Part shown: in pieces, positions 7,363 through 15,391 of the stretch
How positions within the stretch are numbered: the first letter of the stretch is position 1
Layout of the letters: the number at the start of each line of letters is the position of its first letter
Origin: Flavihumibacter fluvii
Lineage (GTDB): Bacteria > Bacteroidota > Bacteroidia > Chitinophagales > Chitinophagaceae
DNA length: 64,000 nt
Assembly (NCBI RefSeq): GCF_018595675.2
Contig: NZ_CP092333.1
Coordinates: 4,550,001-4,614,000 of the forward strand
Direction of reading: 5' to 3'
Notes under the pieces: model-generated
Databases searched by the model: none
Seen by the model: the letters and a program-made list of their open reading frames with translations, nothing else
What the model was told of the DNA's origin: nothing
Position numbers and translations under genes: made by a program

Positions 7363-10029
7363 TTATTGAATTACGAAAGGAACCACTTTCTTCTCACCAT
7401 TAACCTGGGTATTGATGAAGTAGGTACCCTTTGGTAAACCAGACACGCTGATCTTACCACGGCTATCACCACCGAAGCTGATCTGTTCCTTACGAACAAC
7501 ACCACCGATAGCGTTAATGATGGTTACCTGGACTTTCTGGTTCTTCCAGCTTGCGTTTTCAAGGTATGTTGGAATTGAAGCATTTACCGGGTTAGGGTAA
7601 AGTTTTAATCCGGTAAATGAAGTACCTGAACCTGAAACCCTGATTTCCTTACTGTAGCTGAACTTACCATTTACATCAGTTTGTTTGATCCTGTAAAGGG
7701 CAATACCACTTAATGGGTATTGGTCAGTAAAGGTGTAATAAGACGTCAGGTTTGTGGTTCCGTTTCCGGCCACTTCACCGATAGCGCTGAATTTGCTGCC
7801 ATCACCTGAACGTTCTACAGTAAATTTCTCATTATTTTCTTCAGAAGAAGTCGTCCAGGCCAATTCAACTACACTATTTACATGACGGCCAGTGAAGCTC
7901 AGCCAGTTAACAGGCAATGGATTGAGGATCGAGTCTGTTGTCCAGAGTGTGTGTACCGGATCTGGTTGCCTAAGCGCACCATCAGGTGTTGAGGTCCTTA
8001 CAAAGTTGGGTGCAGCAGGATCAAATCCCTGGCTTTTTGTTTGCCAGGCTGCTTCCCATGCAGCAACACCAATTAGGGTAGGATCGGTTATTCCACCACT
8101 GCGTAAGTTTTCAAAAGAGAGCCAAACATAAGGCATACTAGCGTCAGGGGCAGCAAAATCAATTGGACTCATACCAATCCTCCAGTATTCCTGGGTACTG
8201 ACTTTGGTAGTAGGCGGTAATGGCGGTGTTGGGGCAAATGTTTGGGTTTCGTAGGTTGGGTCTGGATTTTGATGGAAATATTGTGCGACATATGAATTGG
8301 AGGCATTTGAGATTAGTGCAGTACCAAATGCTGTGCCTCCACTTAATGCAGCAGGCGCATAAAAACCACCATCACCAATTGGGAAAGTAAAAGCGGTGAT
8401 TCCTGTTTTTTGAACAGGGCCATCAACATAACTGCTGTTATTGGCGCCGGAAACAGTAGTTGTATTACCAATAGTCAGGATATTAGTTGAAGTGGTATTT
8501 ACTATACCGCTGGTGAAAGTGACAGTCTGGCCAGCCTGGTCTAAGACGAAAGGTGTGGCAAGAGTAATATCACCACCTGTTTTATTGAAAACAACGGGAC
8601 CGTTGAAAATGCCTTGGGTTCCTGCGAAAAAATTAACCGTTTGAGAATTGGTTCCTGTGAATTCCAGTTGAATGTTACCATTAGTTGCATCAGCGCCAAT
8701 ACTAGTTGTACTTAGGTTTCCACCTACTTGAACAGTAGCATTTCCAGCCCCGCCAATATTGAATCTTCCATTGTTAATGGATAAATTATTCGCAATATTG
8801 ATGATGTCTAAATTTTCCAGGTTTATGTTGCCATTTGCACTGCTATTATTCAACGTAAGGTTATAAAAGTTTAGGGTACCTGGCGTTGCTGCCCCATTGA
8901 TTGAAATAGTTCTTGCTGCAGTGCTTGCTAGGTCTACCGTTCCGGTATTCGGGATAAAAGTTCCAGCAGCTGTTATGTTTCCATCTATGGTAAGGGTATT
9001 ATTAGGAGCACTTAAAGTACCGGCTGCAGAAATATTTAAGTTAGCGAAATTGATGGTCGCAGCATCATTATCAGGAAATTGAACAGTTCCACTCGTAACA
9101 TTAAAAGCGCTGTTAATTGCAGCGGTGCTAAGGATGATATTGTTTGATGGCAATGTAGTTGTAAATGATACTGTACTTGCCGGGTTGGTTTTATTTATCG
9201 TGATAGAGCCGTTGCCGCCAATTTTAAATGGAGCATCCACAATTACTGTTGAATTAGCCGTGCCATTAAATGTAAGGTCCACTAAAGCGCCCAAAAAGGT
9301 AGACTCAATTGTTAAATTTCTTCCAACTTGAACCGTACCTGTTCCGGTTCCCAGTGTTCCATTTATTAAACTAAGGTCATTTTGAACATTTAAAATATCA
9401 TTAGGGGCAATATTTAGGTTCTGGGTGCCGGTATTTGCTTTATCGAGGACCACATTGTACAAGTTTAAGGTCCCGGATGCACCACCATTTACATTTATTG
9501 TGCGGTTCGCGAAGCCATTATTATCTCCATCAAAAGTTACTGTACTAGTTCCGGCATTAAAAGCTGCGGGAGCATCATACGTAAAATTGCCATCAAATTC
9601 CAGATTACCTGCAGCATTAATAGTACCACCTCCATGAACGAAATTCCCAATATTGGTGAAGCTACCAAGTCCATCTGCCCGCATGTTTATTGTACCCCCT
9701 GCAATAGAAGCATCCCCTAATACTGTAAAGCCAAAATTGTTACTTGCCTGGGTGATGGTTCCAGTGTATCCCGTATTAACCTGTAAGGCAGCAACAACAA
9801 TGGAAGCCACATTTAAATTACACCCCAGTGTATTAGTAGCATCAAAAATTGCTGTTTGACCAACAGATGGCACGGACGCAGGTGGAACACCTGCAGGTGT
9901 CGCAGCCCAGTTATTTTGGTTATTCCAGTTCAGGTTCGCAGCACTTGCTGGCCTCCAGTACCGGTTTTGAGCCATCGTGGCCCCGGAAAGCAAAAGACAT
10001 AGGAAGGTTAAGTGTAATAGTCTTCTCAT
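7363..10029 (-). CDS. Large secreted beta-solenoid protein with T9SS type A sorting domain
   Basis: The ATG at 10029 starts a clear signal peptide (MRRLLHLTFLCLLLSGATMAQ), so I prefer it to the upstream start at 10065. The mature protein (888 residues with signal) opens with YWRPASAANLNWNNQNNW. It continues as a long Asn/Thr/Gly-rich series of short beta-strands with internal repeats (for example NLYNVVLDKAN and NFYNLTLNNSS, each followed by ILNVQNDLSL or IINIANNLSI), typical of filamentous adhesin-like beta-solenoids. Near the C-terminus is a fibronectin-like segment (EENNEKFTVERSGDGSKF). The end is a T9SS type A sorting domain: LYPNPV, GLPKGTYFI, then KVVPFVIQ. It is therefore exported to the cell surface or medium. 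The ligand is unknown. Confidence 0.88.
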   Translation of the reverse strand: MRRLLHLTFLCLLLSGATMAQNRYWRPASAANLNWNNQNNWAATPAGVPPASVPSVGQTAIFDATNTLGCNLNVASIVVAALQVNTGYTGTITQASNNFGFTVLGDASIAGGTINMRADGLGSFTNIGNFVHGGGTINAAGNLEFDGNFTYDAPAAFNAGTSTVTFDGDNNGFANRTINVNGGASGTLNLYNVVLDKANTGTQNLNIAPNDILNVQNDLSLINGTLGTGTGTVQVGRNLTIESTFLGALVDLTFNGTANSTVIVDAPFKIGGNGSITINKTNPASTVSFTTTLPSNNIILSTAAINSAFNVTSGTVQFPDNDAATINFANLNISAAGTLSAPNNTLTIDGNITAAGTFIPNTGTVDLASTAARTISINGAATPGTLNFYNLTLNNSSANGNINLENLDIINIANNLSINNGRFNIGGAGNATVQVGGNLSTTSIGADATNGNIQLEFTGTNSQTVNFFAGTQGIFNGPVVFNKTGGDITLATPFVLDQAGQTVTFTSGIVNTTSTNILTIGNTTTVSGANNSSYVDGPVQKTGITAFTFPIGDGGFYAPAALSGGTAFGTALISNASNSYVAQYFHQNPDPTYETQTFAPTPPLPPTTKVSTQEYWRIGMSPIDFAAPDASMPYVWLSFENLRSGGITDPTLIGVAAWEAAWQTKSQGFDPAAPNFVRTSTPDGALRQPDPVHTLWTTDSILNPLPVNWLSFTGRHVNSVVELAWTTSSEENNEKFTVERSGDGSKFSAIGEVAGNGTTNLTSYYTFTDQYPLSGIALYRIKQTDVNGKFSYSKEIRVSGSGTSFTGLKLYPNPVNASIPTYLENASWKNQKVQVTIINAIGGVVRKEQISFGGDSRGKISVSGLPKGTYFINTQVNGEKKVVPFVIQ

Positions 10030-10201
10030 GGTAGAGTATTTGTTGATAAGTGATTGCATAAACAATACAGTTTTGAAATAAATGAATAATCTCCAGGCAC
10101 AAAATTGTGCTTGAAATGGTTCAAAAATTTCTACGTAAGGGATCGGGAAACTGTGGTTGTTCTACCAGGATATTTAAGACTATTCTCGTTAAGAGACAAA
10201 C

Positions 10202-10229
10202 AAAAATAGCCATATCTTGTGATATGGCT
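10202..10229 (-). terminator. Intrinsic terminator of the L,D-transpeptidase gene
   Basis: The stem AGCCATATC (10208-10216) pairs with GATATGGCT (10221-10229) around a TTGT loop. On the minus strand it is followed by TATTTTTG. It lies 35 bases after the transpeptidase stop. The plus-strand side is also T-rich, but no plus gene ends here. Confidence 0.7.
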
Positions 10230-10263
10230 GTTAATTTTTTGGGTATTTTTCAGGTGCGGAACC

Positions 10264-10821
10264 CTATTTTCGTATACTCACTCTGGTGCCTATAGGAATC
10301 ATGGCATAAATCTCATCCATTTCGCTGCGTTTCAGGCTGATACACCCATTTGTCCAGTTCTGGAAATAGTCCACGGCCATGTCATCCCGTTGCCAGGTAC
10401 CATGGATGCCGATACCATCCCCGATTTTGGCATTTTTGGGGATAAGCCCTTTTGCTTTTCGCTCCTTGAATTTGGCGATATCGGCCGCTGTAGGGTAATC
10501 GATCAGCATAATTTCCCCCCATTTTTCATGGGGTCGCTTGGAAATGATCTTATATTCCCCTTCGGGTGTCTTCCTGTCTCCCTGGACCAACTTATCGCCC
10601 AGGGTCTTTTCCCCGAAAACGACCGGGTAGGTGGCGTACCACCCATCATCATCATAGATACTGAGTTCGTAATCGGATTTGTCGATGAGAATCCGGGGAG
10701 TCCCATTTAATTCCCCGTTGAACCGGTTTTGCCGGATTGGCCGGTAATGATGGCCTGAAAATGAAAAAAGGCCTACTGCAATAAGCAGTAGTAAGGATAC
10801 GGATACACGTGACAGCTGCAT
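10264..10821 (-). CDS. L,D-transpeptidase (YkuD/ErfK family), exported
   Basis: This is a 185-residue protein with an N-terminal signal or anchor segment (LLLLIAVGLFSF). A YkuD catalytic domain follows: PRILIDKSDYELSIYDDD, then GDRKTPEGEYKI, then GIHGTW and the catalytic block NWTNGCISLKR, with the nucleophilic Cys. The usual Ser-His-Gly-Cys is Thr-Asn-Gly-Cys here, a variant seen in ErfK-type members. These enzymes form 3-3 cross-links in peptidoglycan or attach proteins to it in the periplasm. The gene stands alone between two terminators. Confidence 0.88.
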   Translation of the reverse strand: MQLSRVSVSLLLLIAVGLFSFSGHHYRPIRQNRFNGELNGTPRILIDKSDYELSIYDDDGWYATYPVVFGEKTLGDKLVQGDRKTPEGEYKIISKRPHEKWGEIMLIDYPTAADIAKFKERKAKGLIPKNAKIGDGIGIHGTWQRDDMAVDYFQNWTNGCISLKRSEMDEIYAMIPIGTRVSIRK

Positions 10822-10924
10822 AGGTTTTTGTTTTTAAAGTAGCTTCGACGACTTTAGGGTAGTTCAAAAACGCTGCCAGAGGTGCAAATATTACCTGTGT
10901 GGAAAAACTTTGAAAAATGTTAAC

Positions 10925-10949
10925 AAAAACGCCCCGGAGACCGGGGCGT
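10925..10949 (-). terminator. Intrinsic terminator of the DUF4332/BON/LysM operon
   Basis: A 9-base GC-rich stem, ACGCCCCGG/CCGGGGCGT (10929-10937 and 10941-10949), has a three-base loop. On the minus strand it is followed by TTTTG. It sits 15 bases after the stop of the LysM gene, at the end of the three-gene operon. Confidence 0.85.
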
Positions 10950-10964
10950 AATCTAAGCCTGAAG

Positions 10965-11339
10965 CTATTTTGAGGGGATTTTTAATTCCCACCCCGGTTG
11001 TATCAGGTCGGGGTTTTTTATCCGGTCTGTGTTGGCTTCGTAAATATCCTTCCAGGAAAGGCCGGGATATTTCTTCGCAATTTTACTAAGGTTGTCGCCG
11101 CTCTTTACAATATAGGTCTCTTCCGCACCTGCGGCAACGGCCAGGTTCAATACCAGGTCAGAATCCCGGAAATCAGGGTTTATTGTTTCATAGAGGTCCC
11201 ACAGGCTTTGCTTGTTTGCGCTACTGGAGGCGGTGCCGTCTATATATAATACCCCTTCCTGTTCCCTTACCTGCAGATCTGCCACACCCTGTGCCTGTGC
11301 TGCGTCGACCAGGGCTTTGTATTTATCTTGCAATCCCAT
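10965..11339 (-). CDS. BON-LysM protein resembling the potassium-binding protein Kbp (YgaU)
   Basis: The 124-residue product has an N-terminal BON-like domain (about residues 1-68; VREQEGVLYIDGTASS) and a C-terminal LysM domain (about 74-124; ETYIVKSGDNLSKIAKKY, ending in PGWELKIPSK). This is the architecture and near the size of E. coli Kbp/YgaU, a soluble K+-binding protein. No signal peptide is visible, which also fits Kbp. It is the last gene of an operon, 11 bases after a BON lipoprotein gene. A role in osmotic or envelope stress is inferred from the family. Confidence 0.85.
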   Translation of the reverse strand: MGLQDKYKALVDAAQAQGVADLQVREQEGVLYIDGTASSSANKQSLWDLYETINPDFRDSDLVLNLAVAAGAEETYIVKSGDNLSKIAKKYPGLSWKDIYEANTDRIKNPDLIQPGWELKIPSK

Positions 11340-11350
11340 AGCTGTAAGTT

Positions 11351-11845
11351 TTATTTTTTGATGACCAATTTGTTTTCAATCTTTTTGGGCTTGATCTCAT
11401 TCAGCTGCTGTATTAGGGCGGGCAGGTCGGCTTTTTTTATTTCCCCGGTCAGGGTAACGACACCATCTTTTACGGTGGCGGTCACTTTATCCTGTTTCTG
11501 GCCGGAAATAATCGCGGCTACAGACTGTTGCAGGGTTTCATCAGGATTGATCACAACAGGGGCTGGTGGTGGTGGCGGCGGCGGAATAGTGAGGTTATTG
11601 GCCACTGATTTTACTCCTTTAACTGCTTTTGCCGCAGTCTCGACCGCAGCTTTGGTTGCATCATCGGCCACTTCCCCTGTTATCGTCGCGACACCATCTT
11701 TTACACTTACACTGACTCCAGGATAGCTGGCTATTGCACCGGTAATGCCTTTTTCAATATCTGCGTCTTTTGGCGCACATGCCGCAAAGGTCATGGCAAT
11801 GACCAGGGCCCATCCCAATAATACCCGTCCGACTTGACGTTTCAT
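11351..11845 (-). CDS. Lipoprotein with two BON domains
   Basis: A signal peptide ends in the lipobox FAAC (Cys about residue 23). Two BON domains follow (about residues 28-85, GVSVSVKDGVATITGEV, and 105-164, VTATVKDGVVTLTGEI), joined by a proline linker containing PPPPPPPAP. BON domains bind phospholipid surfaces, and double-BON lipoproteins such as OsmY and DolP work in outer-membrane integrity. It lies between DUF4332 and BON-LysM genes with short gaps (30 and 11 bases). The clear internal similarity of the two domains indicates duplication. Confidence 0.88.
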   Translation of the reverse strand: MKRQVGRVLLGWALVIAMTFAACAPKDADIEKGITGAIASYPGVSVSVKDGVATITGEVADDATKAAVETAAKAVKGVKSVANNLTIPPPPPPPAPVVINPDETLQQSVAAIISGQKQDKVTATVKDGVVTLTGEIKKADLPALIQQLNEIKPKKIENKLVIKK

Positions 11846-11875
11846 ACTTGTTGATTTACTAATTAGGAATATGGT

Positions 11876-12283
11876 TTAATGGAAAATTTTTTGGTCGAGT
11901 GTCTTGGCTGCCGCAATCATGCCTTCCAGGGTCTCTGCCGATGGTACTTTGCCCGAAAGTCCATATTGCTGGTTTACCTCCGTTAACCTGTTATGCAGGT
12001 TAGTGGCATTCCTGGTGGCGAGCTCTTTAACGGTGTCTACACCGGCAGCTTCAAGAAGTTCTGCGGTTTGCCCGGCGATGCCGTTGATCCTGAACAGGTC
12101 AGCATGGTTCACCCAGGTCAGGATCAGGGATTCAGGGATTTTTGTGGCCGCTGCCAGGATCTCGCGGCCTGCTTTTGTGCCCGCTTTCAACAGTAGGTCC
12201 TGAGTTCTTTTGATGCCATGCAGTTCAAGTTTTGCCGCATAGGTTTCTCCGATACCCTCAATGTCAATTACTGGATAACTCAT
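11876..12283 (-). CDS. DUF4332 (helix-hairpin-helix-like) protein
   Basis: This is a 135-residue soluble protein. Its N-terminus, VIDIEGIGETYAAKLELHGI, and the second block, LFRINGIAGQTAELLEAAGV, are paired helix-hairpin-helix-like motifs characteristic of DUF4332. The motif resembles DNA-binding HhH elements, but the biochemical role of DUF4332 is not established. It is the first gene of the operon with the BON lipoprotein and the BON-LysM protein. A 12-base perfect palindrome lies 23 bases upstream of its ATG. Confidence 0.8.
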   Translation of the reverse strand: MSYPVIDIEGIGETYAAKLELHGIKRTQDLLLKAGTKAGREILAAATKIPESLILTWVNHADLFRINGIAGQTAELLEAAGVDTVKELATRNATNLHNRLTEVNQQYGLSGKVPSAETLEGMIAAAKTLDQKIFH

Positions 12284-12305
12284 TACTTATTCTTTGCAAC
12301 TAATA

Positions 12306-12317
12306 TACAATATTGTA
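12306..12317. promoter_or_regulatory. Perfect 12-base palindrome upstream of the DUF4332 operon
   Basis: TACAATATTGTA is fully self-complementary and lies 23 bases before the ATG at 12283. That is the right place for an operator of a dimeric regulator. No regulator gene is adjacent, and the sequence is AT-rich, so chance is possible. Confidence 0.3.
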
Positions 12318-12365
12318 CCATGTGAAATAGACCGGGCAAATTATTATATTTTGAATAATTGCCAT

Positions 12366-12398
12366 AAAAAGAAAGAGGCGGTCCAATCAGACTGCCTC
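12366..12398 (-). terminator. Intrinsic terminator of the sigma/regulator/barrel operon
   Basis: On the minus strand a GAGGC...GCCTC stem with a GTC/GAC extension (12375-12384 with 12390-12398, one mismatch) is followed by TTTCTTTTT. It lies about 20 bases after the stop of the outer-membrane barrel gene. Confidence 0.6.
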
Positions 12399-12419
12399 CT
12401 CCACATGATTTTGCAAGGC

Positions 12420-13274
12420 TTAGTACCAGGTACCCAACCTGATGCCTACCGCGTATGGCGTTTGGTCCAGGCCTTTTTTGAACATCGATTTGAAAGCGTA
12501 CGATCCATATAAACTTACGGGTCCGAGTTTAATCTCACCGATATAGGCCAATTTAAAATCTTCCAGGCCAAGGTCACCTCTCAGCTTTTCTTTTCCTGTT
12601 TCATCACTAATGTATTTCTGCCTTGAATTATACAGGTAGCTGGCACTGATTCCCGCACTCAGCCCAAAAGAACTGAATTCACTATTCTGGGGTGTAAAAT
12701 TATAATTCAGCATCAGGGGAACCGTCACATAATTGAGGGCCAGCTTATTCTTGGAATAATCGATCACTTCATCCAAATTAATGGCCGGTGGATTTTTTGA
12801 GTACCTGATATCTTCCTCATACCGGAAATTGTAATATTCAAGTCCAATGCCATACTTTAAGTTTAGTTTATGTTGCACCATGTTCAATCGCTGCATCACA
12901 ATCCATAAATTAAAATTGACGGATTTCCCATTGTTCAGGTTAAACCAGTTTTCGTTGCTGCCCGGTGCAAAAGCCTGGGTCTCGGCGCTGTTATAATCTG
13001 TTTTATCAATATAGTTATTAAATCCGAAATCCATGTTTAACCACGTTGTGGTGAGGTTAGCAGGTTTCTTGCGGTTGTGCCGGTAAATATTGATATCCCA
13101 GTCGCTGTGTACCGTTCCGGTATTTGAGCTTCCGCCATTTTTCAGGATAATGATATTTCCAATTTTTACAGTATCACTGGTAATTGCGGGAGTTTTACCT
13201 GCTGTGTCTGTCTGGGCCCGGAGGCTGACGCCGGCAATAGTTGCCATGGCCAAGAGTGTGATCTTCTTTAGCAT
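12420..13274 (-). CDS. Outer-membrane beta-barrel protein (PorT-like family)
   Basis: The ATG at 13274 begins a clean signal peptide (MLKKITLLAMATIAGVSLRAQ). The frame is open for 44 codons further upstream, but that part is unlike a signal sequence and I leave it out. The 284-residue product is rich in alternating aromatic strands (LNYVTVPLMLNYNF, LSAGISASYLYNSRQ) and ends in AVGIRLGTWY with a terminal aromatic, as barrel proteins do. It is the third gene of an ECF sigma / membrane regulator operon, 31 bases downstream. It is therefore likely a target or sensor part of that envelope-stress circuit. Confidence 0.8.
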   Translation of the reverse strand: MLKKITLLAMATIAGVSLRAQTDTAGKTPAITSDTVKIGNIIILKNGGSSNTGTVHSDWDINIYRHNRKKPANLTTTWLNMDFGFNNYIDKTDYNSAETQAFAPGSNENWFNLNNGKSVNFNLWIVMQRLNMVQHKLNLKYGIGLEYYNFRYEEDIRYSKNPPAINLDEVIDYSKNKLALNYVTVPLMLNYNFTPQNSEFSSFGLSAGISASYLYNSRQKYISDETGKEKLRGDLGLEDFKLAYIGEIKLGPVSLYGSYAFKSMFKKGLDQTPYAVGIRLGTWY

Positions 13275-13305
13275 ATCCTTTGTTTTATCGTTTACTGATT
13301 GATGG

Positions 13306-14373
13306 TTATTGTTCCAGTGAGGCAGTGAACACGCCTCCTTTTTTATGATCTGGTGACAATGGGTTTTTTTGTTCCACATACCTGCTCGCTTTGCGTAACA
13401 GTCCACGCAACGGGGATTTCCGGTTTACAGGTGCGTTGTCTACATAGATATAATCTTCACTGGCAGCATTTTTGGCATAATCTGCATTTTGCAGGTTTGT
13501 TGTTTCTGTTACAGGGGCCTGGTTGATTTGAACGTCTGGAGTAGTGCTGGCTATCAGCGCTTCTGCACCTTTTACCTCAATGGCCGGATTAATGTTGCCT
13601 GTTGCCGGAACTTCCACATCTTTCCCCTGCTCATTACTAGCGACCAATGGTTGTCTTTCGGTTTGATCAATTTCCTTAAGGTGTTTAACCAGGGTGGCTT
13701 TTTGCGGTTGTCCTACGGAGTTAGTTGGAGTTATTTCCGCAACCAGTTGTTTTTCTTCAACAGGTTGTTTAGGAATGCTTTCCCGGACATTATTATCTAT
13801 TTCCTTATGAAGTTTGTCTTCTGTTACGGCGATAGTCTCAATACTTGCAGGTTGTTGTGGCTGTCTTTGCTGAAGCCAATATAATCCGGCAATAAGTATC
13901 AAAACAGCCGCTGCTGCAAACCGCATCCACATTATAATTACTGGCCGCTTACCTTCTGTTTTCCTGTACAATAGGTTCTTGTCAGGGAATTGAATTGTGG
14001 TATCGGGGTGGAATTTGGTTTGCTGAATCAGTTCAAATTCTTCCTGGCATTCAGGATGGTTATATACAAATTGCTCTGTTGCTGCTTTTTCAGTGTTGCT
14101 TAATTCATCGTCTGCATATTTCACAAAATAGCCTTCATAATTGGTCATATTCACGAGACTAATGGTATCTGTTGTCCGGAACAGGCTTTCCTTATCCATG
14201 AAGGAAACAGGAAGCTCATGTGGCAAAACCGTTTGCAAAAGCAAGTCTAATTCGGCTTTCAGGTCGGGATGTACTGCTGCGAAGCTTTCTACTGCCTGTT
14301 TTTCTGCGGCTGATAATTCATTATCGGCATACAGCAGGAAAAATTCTTCGTAATTATTTCTATTGATGTTCAT
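13306..14373 (-). CDS. Membrane-anchored putative anti-sigma factor with duplicated N-terminal domain
   Basis: The N-terminal cytoplasmic part contains two copies of one domain: YEEFFLLYADNELSAAEKQA (about residue 8) and YEGYFVKYADDELSNTEKAA (about residue 80), each followed by a helical PE/PD-rich stretch. A single membrane helix follows (about residue 150; FAAAAVLILIAGLYWLQ). A long low-complexity periplasmic tail with Asn, Gln and Glu precedes a basic C-terminus. There is no HxxxCxxC zinc motif. The gene directly follows an ECF sigma gene, so anti-sigma function is the natural inference. An alternative ATG at 14406 overlaps the sigma stop by 11 bases and would add 11 residues. Confidence 0.72.
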   Translation of the reverse strand: MNINRNNYEEFFLLYADNELSAAEKQAVESFAAVHPDLKAELDLLLQTVLPHELPVSFMDKESLFRTTDTISLVNMTNYEGYFVKYADDELSNTEKAATEQFVYNHPECQEEFELIQQTKFHPDTTIQFPDKNLLYRKTEGKRPVIIMWMRFAAAAVLILIAGLYWLQQRQPQQPASIETIAVTEDKLHKEIDNNVRESIPKQPVEEKQLVAEITPTNSVGQPQKATLVKHLKEIDQTERQPLVASNEQGKDVEVPATGNINPAIEVKGAEALIASTTPDVQINQAPVTETTNLQNADYAKNAASEDYIYVDNAPVNRKSPLRGLLRKASRYVEQKNPLSPDHKKGGVFTASLEQ

Positions 14374-14395
14374 GGTACTCAGTTTTGGGTAAAAC

Positions 14396-14881
14396 TCAGA
14401 TGACATTTTCAGGTTTCACCAGGTAATTCTTCAATTGGATCCTTGCTCTGTGCAGGTAAACTTTTACCTGGCTTTCACTCAATGACGTAATTTTTCCGAT
14501 TTCCTCATAAGAATAGCCTTCATAATCTTTCAAAAGTACCAGGCTGCGCTGGGTTTCACTTAACCTGGAAAGTGCGTCATCCAGCACTTTCTTCAGGTTG
14601 TTTACTGGCTTATTGGATATACTTACATGTTCACTAAATTCATCCTTCAGGACAACCCGTTTTAATTTTCTCAGGTGGTCGATCATTTGGTGGTAGGCCA
14701 CAGTGAAGAGGTAGCTTTTGCTTTTATCATAGGTGACCTCTTCGCGGTGCAGCCACATTTTTTCAAATGCAGATTGAACCACGTCCCTCGAGTCTTCTTC
14801 ATGCCGAAGGTTTTTAAGGATAAAGCGGTAGACGTTATCCGCATAAACCCGCACACATTCGTTGTATTCCCTTTCCGTCAT
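14396..14881 (-). CDS. ECF-type RNA polymerase sigma factor
   Basis: The 161-residue product has sigma region 2 (YRFILKNLRHEEDSRDVVQS, then KSYLFTVAYHQMIDHLRK) and region 4 (ALSRLSETQRSLVLLKDYEG, then SYEEIGKITSLSESQVKVYL). Group IV sigma factors respond to extracytoplasmic signals. I use the ATG at 14881 (MTEREY); a TTG two codons upstream is less likely. The next gene begins at or within its 3' end, consistent with coupled synthesis of sigma and its membrane regulator. The barrel gene completes the operon. Confidence 0.92.
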   Translation of the reverse strand: MTEREYNECVRVYADNVYRFILKNLRHEEDSRDVVQSAFEKMWLHREEVTYDKSKSYLFTVAYHQMIDHLRKLKRVVLKDEFSEHVSISNKPVNNLKKVLDDALSRLSETQRSLVLLKDYEGYSYEEIGKITSLSESQVKVYLHRARIQLKNYLVKPENVI

Positions 14882-14956
14882 AAACAATTCTGATTGAATT
14901 TTCCAGCCAGTTATATTAATTATACGTACAGCGGATCCATAAAGTTACAATACCCC

Positions 14957-14982
14957 AAAAAAAATCCAGCCAAAGGCTGGAT
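14957..14982 (-). terminator. Intrinsic terminator of the small Cys-containing protein gene
   Basis: An 8-base stem, ATCCAGCC/GGCTGGAT (14964-14971 and 14975-14982), has a three-base loop. On the minus strand it is followed by TTTTTTTGGG. It lies about 27 bases after the stop at 15009, and the sigma operon must start downstream of it. Confidence 0.8.
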
Positions 14983-15008
14983 AAACGGATTTGAGCCGGT
15001 ATATATCC

Positions 15009-15236
15009 CTAAATATGGGCGGAAAGCAGGTTGTCAGACATGGAATCCCAAATTATTGATCCGCCAGAACCAACCGGCGTTACGGTTTTTTCAAGTGGGC
15101 AACCCATTTCAGTACTGCAGCAATTTGTTTCCTTGTCCTGTAAAACAGGATGTATTGCTATAGATTTATAGGCTAACAGTGCAAGAAGGATCAGAAGTAT
15201 CATCAAGCCACTTTGCCAAAAACGCAAAATCTTCAT
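15009..15236 (-). CDS. Small membrane-anchored protein with Cys pair, unknown function
   Basis: I do not recognise this 75-residue product. It has an N-terminal membrane helix (about residues 10-26; LMILLILLALLAYKS), then a short exported part with NCCSTEMGC, and ends in SGGSIIWDSMSDNLLSAHI. Support for a real gene comes from the strong terminator just downstream (14957-14982) and from the ATG preceded by an A-rich leader. The three closely spaced Cys could bind metal or form disulfides; this is speculation. Confidence 0.5.
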   Translation of the reverse strand: MKILRFWQSGLMILLILLALLAYKSIAIHPVLQDKETNCCSTEMGCPLEKTVTPVGSGGSIIWDSMSDNLLSAHI

Positions 15237-15365
15237 AAAAAGGTTTTGTAATATGACGTAAGTTAGGCAGCACGCGTTACAGCCTGCAGCTAAAAAAGTT
15301 AAAAAAGAGGTAAACCATTTCTCTTTATCATTATAAGGGATGTCCGGTTAGCTTGTATTCTTCCC

Positions 15366-15373
15366 TATTTTTG
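15366..15373 (+). promoter_or_regulatory. -7 promoter box for kbl
   Basis: TATTTTTG is an exact TAnnTTTG match, 18 bases before the ATG at 15392, the usual place for a Bacteroidota primary-sigma -7 box. No convincing -33 TTTG is seen at the expected spacing. Confidence 0.5.
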
Positions 15374-15391
15374 CCTAATAATCAACCATTC

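Noticed and set aside
10097-10110. Inverted repeat GCACAA-AA-TTGTGC upstream of the T9SS gene as an operator
   Set aside because: Only six bases per arm in AT-rich DNA and about 68 bases from the start; too weak to call.
13275-13406. 44-codon upstream extension of the PorT-like barrel protein
   Set aside because: It would bury the signal peptide and overlaps the regulator gene end.
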